Origin: Streptomyces spiroverticillatus
Lineage (GTDB): Bacteria; Actinomycetota; Actinomycetes; Streptomycetales; Streptomycetaceae
Assembly: GCA_014650415.1 (NCBI GenBank)
Contig: BMUX01000015.1
Location: 164,931-228,930, forward strand
Direction: 5' to 3'
DNA: 64,000 nt
In this document: positions 61,568 to 64,000 of the stretch, one piece after another
How positions within the stretch are numbered: the stretch's first letter is position 1
Layout of the letters: each line of letters opens with the position of its first letter
Made by a program: the position numbers and the translations under genes
The notes under the pieces: model-generated
Database searches by the model: none
What the model was told of the DNA's origin: nothing
What the model saw: the letters and a program-made list of their open reading frames with translations, nothing else

Positions 61568-63244
61568 CTAGACAGTGTGCAGGAGTGGGTCTTGGACCCA
61601 GGTCCTGGTACTGCGCACATCCCGAACGGTGTTGGATGCGCTGGTTGCCCGCGTTCTTGGTGTCCCGGTTCGGTGACGCGCATCGAGTGCACGGTCCGTG
61701 ACGGGTGGGCGGGTTCCCTCACGCCCCGGGACTCCCGGTCGGGCCTGGGCGGTCCGATGCCCCGCAGCATCACTCCGGTGCTGCGGGGGCGGTGCCGTCC
61801 GACGCCTGATCGAGTGCCCGAGGGCGCGCCTGCCGATGGCCACTGAGGCGGCGTCATGGCGGGTCATGGTGCGGTGTGCGGTGGTCAGGGGTGTGCGCCA
61901 GTGCTCGTTGCCCCACATCGAGGTGTAGGCCGCATCCACTGCGACGATCGCGATGCCCGCCTCGGCAGCCATCGCAGTCAGGCGGGCGCGGAGTCTGCCG
62001 GTGGGCATGCCGGAGATGAGCTGGCGGAAGCGTTTCCTGCGGCCGTGTTTCTCGCGGGTCTTCTCGGCGGCGAAGTCCAGGTTCTCCATCCCGATCGCCC
62101 GCACGCCGCACTGCTTGGCCCAGTGCAGGAGCTGGGTGATCGCGTGCCGGACCTGTGCGTCACGGTGGGTGGAGGCGCCGGAGAGGTCGTAGAAAAAGCG
62201 GTGCGGGTCACCGACCGGGTTGCCGTGGGTGTCGAGTTGGTAGGCGGCGAAGTGGTCGGCGTTGGTGTCCACACCGATCATCCCCTGGGCGCGGGCGGTG
62301 GCCAGCGGGATCGTGGGCACGGTGGGGCGGGTCCAGGACGCGATGAGGTACCAGCGTCCACGGTCTACATCGAGGTGGATGCGGTAGGCGACCGCCCGGT
62401 TGCCCTCGACACGGTCCCGCCACTCCTCGCCCCGGTAGGCGAACGCGACCTTCCCAGCCAGGGTGTACCGGCCATGCTTGCTGTTGGCCAGAGACGCCAG
62501 CGGGGCGGGCAGCTTGAGGGAGACCTGGCCGTCGGGGGTGACGCGGATCGTCTCGTTGCCGAACCTCTTGCCCGACTCCCCGTCCGCCGTCAGAAACCAG
62601 CGCCCGGCCTCCCACCGCCGACGCCACTGGTCCTCGGTCAGGTGCGCGGCATCAAGGTGATGGCGGGTCTTCAGCAGCCGCCGCCCGCCCCGCACCACCC
62701 GGGCCCGCCCGCTGTCCCAGTCCGCACGGGCCGCCGTGAGGCGGTCTTCCAGGAGGTGCAGGCGGCGGGACTTGTGAAACCACTCGCCCTTCGACCGGTA
62801 GCCGCCCGGTGCCCGCTTGCTGCCCTTGGCCCCGAGCGGCAGGGACAGCCTGTGGCGCAGCATCGCGATGCCAGCTTCCAGGCTCTGGATGTGCGCGAGG
62901 AGGCATCGGCGGGCGAGCGCGTACTGGTCGTGGGTGACCTTGGTGATCGCCCCCGCGATCCGTGACGACGACCTCCCGGTCAGCTCCCGCTTGCGGACCG
63001 CCCAGGCCTCGTTGTCGTGACCGTGCCCGGCCGCACAGCGCGCCTTGAGATCCCCCGACGCCAACGCCCCCTGATACGCACCCACCAGCCGCAGCACCTC
63101 CTCATCGCCGGGCGTCAGGTGCTTGAGGCGGTCACGGACGGCCACCCCGGACGGACCCGCGGCGACGAACGGCGCCTCAAGGAGCCGCAGTTGCTTCCTC
63201 GGCTCAGCCATCGGCCGCCGCCACTTCGATCCCTCTGCGGACAC
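61568..63244 (-). CDS. TnpB-related RuvC nuclease (IS200/IS605-type), zinc ribbon absent
   Basis: This 558-residue TnpB-like protein keeps the RuvC triad Asp326 (IGVDTNADH), Glu387 (IGMENLDF) and Asp464 (TRHDAASVAIGRR). The zinc ribbon normally between the last two residues is missing: from Glu387 to Asp464 there is no cysteine, only TSMWGNEHWRTPLTTAHR. A wedge-like N-terminal half (LARRCLLAHIQSLEAGIAML; GRWFLTADGESGKRFG) precedes it, and a low-complexity tail of about 85 residues follows. No TnpA transposase is adjacent. The GTG at 63244 is used; an ATG at 63211 (MAEPRKQLRLL) is an alternative. TnpB proteins are RNA-guided nucleases whose guide comes from the element's 3' end. Confidence 0.88.
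   Translation of the reverse strand: MSAEGSKWRRPMAEPRKQLRLLEAPFVAAGPSGVAVRDRLKHLTPGDEEVLRLVGAYQGALASGDLKARCAAGHGHDNEAWAVRKRELTGRSSSRIAGAITKVTHDQYALARRCLLAHIQSLEAGIAMLRHRLSLPLGAKGSKRAPGGYRSKGEWFHKSRRLHLLEDRLTAARADWDSGRARVVRGGRRLLKTRHHLDAAHLTEDQWRRRWEAGRWFLTADGESGKRFGNETIRVTPDGQVSLKLPAPLASLANSKHGRYTLAGKVAFAYRGEEWRDRVEGNRAVAYRIHLDVDRGRWYLIASWTRPTVPTIPLATARAQGMIGVDTNADHFAAYQLDTHGNPVGDPHRFFYDLSGASTHRDAQVRHAITQLLHWAKQCGVRAIGMENLDFAAEKTREKHGRRKRFRQLISGMPTGRLRARLTAMAAEAGIAIVAVDAAYTSMWGNEHWRTPLTTAHRTMTRHDAASVAIGRRALGHSIRRRTAPPPQHRSDAAGHRTAQARPGVPGREGTRPPVTDRALDARHRTGTPRTRATSASNTVRDVRSTRTWVQDPLLHTV
61581..61606 (-). ncRNA. Possible omega-RNA-type hairpin at the TnpB 3' end
   Basis: TGGGTC (61586-61591) pairs with GACCCA (61595-61600) around a 3-nt loop, extended by AGGA/TCCT outer pairs (61581-61584, 61603-61606). 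It overlaps the last codons of the TnpB-like gene, where guide RNA scaffolds of TnpB elements normally lie. No full scaffold or element right end could be defined. Confidence 0.3.
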
Positions 63245-63617
63245 GATGGGCTACCAACCCACACTTGGACGCGTGGACAGAAGACGACGTGAGCCCCTCC
63301 ACCACCGGAAGGGCACCCTCACGGAGCCTGCGAAACGCCGCATGAGCATGCACGCCATGCAACCTCACACTCTCCGTCACGTTCATATGCTGATAACGAC
63401 ATCACTCACGCAGAGTCACGCACACTCAACACCCTCTTCCGCACCCCCACCCTGACCACCCCCACTGACGTACGCCTCCAGCCCGCCTCACCCACCCCCG
63501 ACGGCCTCACCCGCGACTACTTCGGCAACCGAATCCCGAACCCGCCCCGCCTCGGTGTCGACCAGGGCCGCTAACCTGTCGCCCGTATTGGCCTGACTGC
63601 ACCAAGGGGTGGACCAC
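63245..63617. other. TnpB 5' flank and EF-hand upstream region
   Basis: These 373 bp contain no complete gene. Positions 63340-63420 are AT-richer with small inverted repeats (GCATGAGCATGC), possibly the left end of the TnpB element. Positions 63386-63574 read as the C-terminus of a lost gene. The last 40 bp hold the EF-hand leader and its ribosome site (AAGGGGTGG). Confidence 0.5.
63386..63574 (+). pseudogene. Probable 3' remnant of a truncated gene
   Basis: One frame, ending in TAA at 63572-63574, reads a protein-like C-terminus (THAESRTLNTLFRTP ... TRDYFGNRIPNPPRLGVDQGR) with Streptomyces-like codon use. It has no start codon and runs upstream into the AT-richer TnpB flank; the first in-frame stop upstream is near 63290. 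The TnpB insertion may have removed the rest. I do not recognise the parent family. Confidence 0.35.
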
Positions 63618-63836
63618 ATGGCGGACATCGACATCGATGCGGCGCGCGACGCGTTCAGCAAGTTCGACAAGAACGGCGACGGGACCATCACGGCCGCCGA
63701 GTACAAGAGCCTGATGGCGGAGCTCGGCGACTTCACCGTCACCGAGACCGTGGCCCAGGCCGTCATCAACGCGCACGACAGCAACGGCGACGGCCGCCTG
63801 ACCTTCGACGAGTTCCTGGCCTCCCGCAAGGGCTGA
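63618..63836 (+). CDS. Two-EF-hand calcium-binding protein
   Basis: This 72-residue acidic protein has two canonical 12-residue loops, DKNGDGTITAAE (about residues 17-28) and DSNGDGRLTFDE (about 54-65), each with Asp/Asn at positions 1, 3 and 5, Gly at 6 and Glu at 12. Their pairing forms one calmodulin-like lobe able to bind two Ca2+ ions. It resembles the small Streptomyces CabC/calerythrin-type proteins linked to calcium buffering and aerial growth. The ATG at 63618 is preferred (AAGGGGTGG upstream); a GTG at 63609 adds three residues. A terminator follows immediately. Confidence 0.93.
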   Translation: MADIDIDAARDAFSKFDKNGDGTITAAEYKSLMAELGDFTVTETVAQAVINAHDSNGDGRLTFDEFLASRKG

Positions 63837-63856
63837 CCGCACAGGACCCGCGCACG

Positions 63857-63889
63857 AAGGGCCGGACCCCCGACAGGGGCCCGGCCCTT
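63857..63889 (+). terminator. Terminator after the EF-hand gene
   Basis: AAGGGCCGG (63857-63865) pairs with CCGGCCCTT (63881-63889), with an inner CCCC/GGGG pairing, 20 bp after the stop codon. Its distal arm resembles the start of the tandem repeat that follows. Confidence 0.8.
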
Positions 63890-63890
63890 C

Positions 63891-64000
63891 CGCATGCCCG
63901 ACCCTCAGCGGGGCCCGGCCTGTCCGCATGCCCGACCCTCAGCGGGGCCCGGCCTGTCCGCATGCCCGACCCTCAGCGGGGCCCGGCCTGTCCGCACGCC
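63891..64000. repeat. 34-bp tandem repeat, continuing past the window end
   Basis: CGCATGCCCGACCCTCAGCG begins at 63891, 63925 and 63959, and a variant CGCACGCC at 63993 begins the next unit, an exact 34-bp period. Each unit contains GGGGCCCGGCCTGTCC, a decayed copy of the terminator's distal half. The array runs off the right edge. Confidence 0.85.

Noticed and set aside
63891..64000. Possible CRISPR array
   Set aside because: The 34-bp units are identical head-to-tail copies without unique spacers.

Overview
The window is high-GC actinobacterial chromosome, almost certainly Streptomyces. The signs are strong third-position G/C bias, frequent GTG/TTG starts, leaderless-looking genes, the GlgE maltosyltransferase set, ANTAR, STAS and HATPase regulators, and lipoproteins with Streptomyces-style signals. 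From memory, the order pyk-ackA-pta-pfkA ... helicase-glgB-mak-treS-glgE ... glgP ... M4 protease ... drr-type ABC/two-component set ... glgX ... two L,D-transpeptidases ... EF-hand protein follows the core-chromosome order of S. coelicolor around SCO5423-SCO5464. That identification is recollection and was not searched. No rRNA, tRNA or CRISPR array is visible.

Layout. (1) 1-6.2 kb: central carbon metabolism. Pyruvate kinase (cut by the left edge), acetate kinase and phosphotransacetylase lie on the minus strand, and ATP-dependent 6-phosphofructokinase is divergent from them. The pta and pfkA promoters appear to share one -35 box. (2) 6.4-14.1 kb: a membrane-anchored HTH protein with a lectin-like outer domain, a second HTH protein, a DctA-type symporter, a repeat-rich spacer, a TetR/MFS efflux pair with three operator-like palindromes, a GAF-ANTAR antiterminator and a STAS protein without the usual phospho-serine. 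(3) 14.2-29.3 kb: a HelD/HelR-type RNA polymerase ATPase, then the GlgE alpha-glucan pathway (glgB, mak, treS, glgE) on the minus strand, a subtilisin and glycogen phosphorylase. TreS and Mak turn trehalose/maltose into maltose-1-phosphate, GlgE polymerises it, GlgB branches it, and GlgP and the distant GlgX (51-53 kb) degrade it. (4) 29.3-36.7 kb: a sensor kinase with an unusual BamE-like tail, an M4 metalloprotease, an FMN reductase/YczE operon divergent from a MarR regulator, and a polytopic protein with two CxxC pairs.

(5) 36.8-47.9 kb: a 1,142-residue Ser/Thr kinase with TPR-like helices and two probable seven-bladed WD40 propellers, a heterodimeric ABC exporter pair, and a DrrA/DrrB-type ABC transporter co-transcribed with its own kinase and response regulator. 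(6) 48-57.9 kb: two paralogous lipoproteins of unknown function separated by stacked GC-rich repeats, glgX, two paralogous L,D-transpeptidase lipoproteins, an enoyl-CoA hydratase and an anti-sigma-type HATPase. (7) 58-64 kb: an accessory-looking end. It holds a non-coding stretch with a terminator-like hairpin, a Tat lipoprotein with a degenerate NodB fold coupled to a YVTN-type beta-propeller lipoprotein, a GNAT acetyltransferase, a TnpB-type RuvC nuclease that lacks its zinc ribbon and has no TnpA, a probable gene remnant, and a two-EF-hand calcium protein followed by a 34-bp tandem repeat.

The best candidates for undescribed biology are the kinase-TPR-double-propeller protein, the NodB-like/YVTN pair, the sensor kinase with a BamE-like C-terminus, the duplicated lipoproteins, and the solitary TnpB relative. 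All functional calls come from motif reading; no alignment or database search was run.
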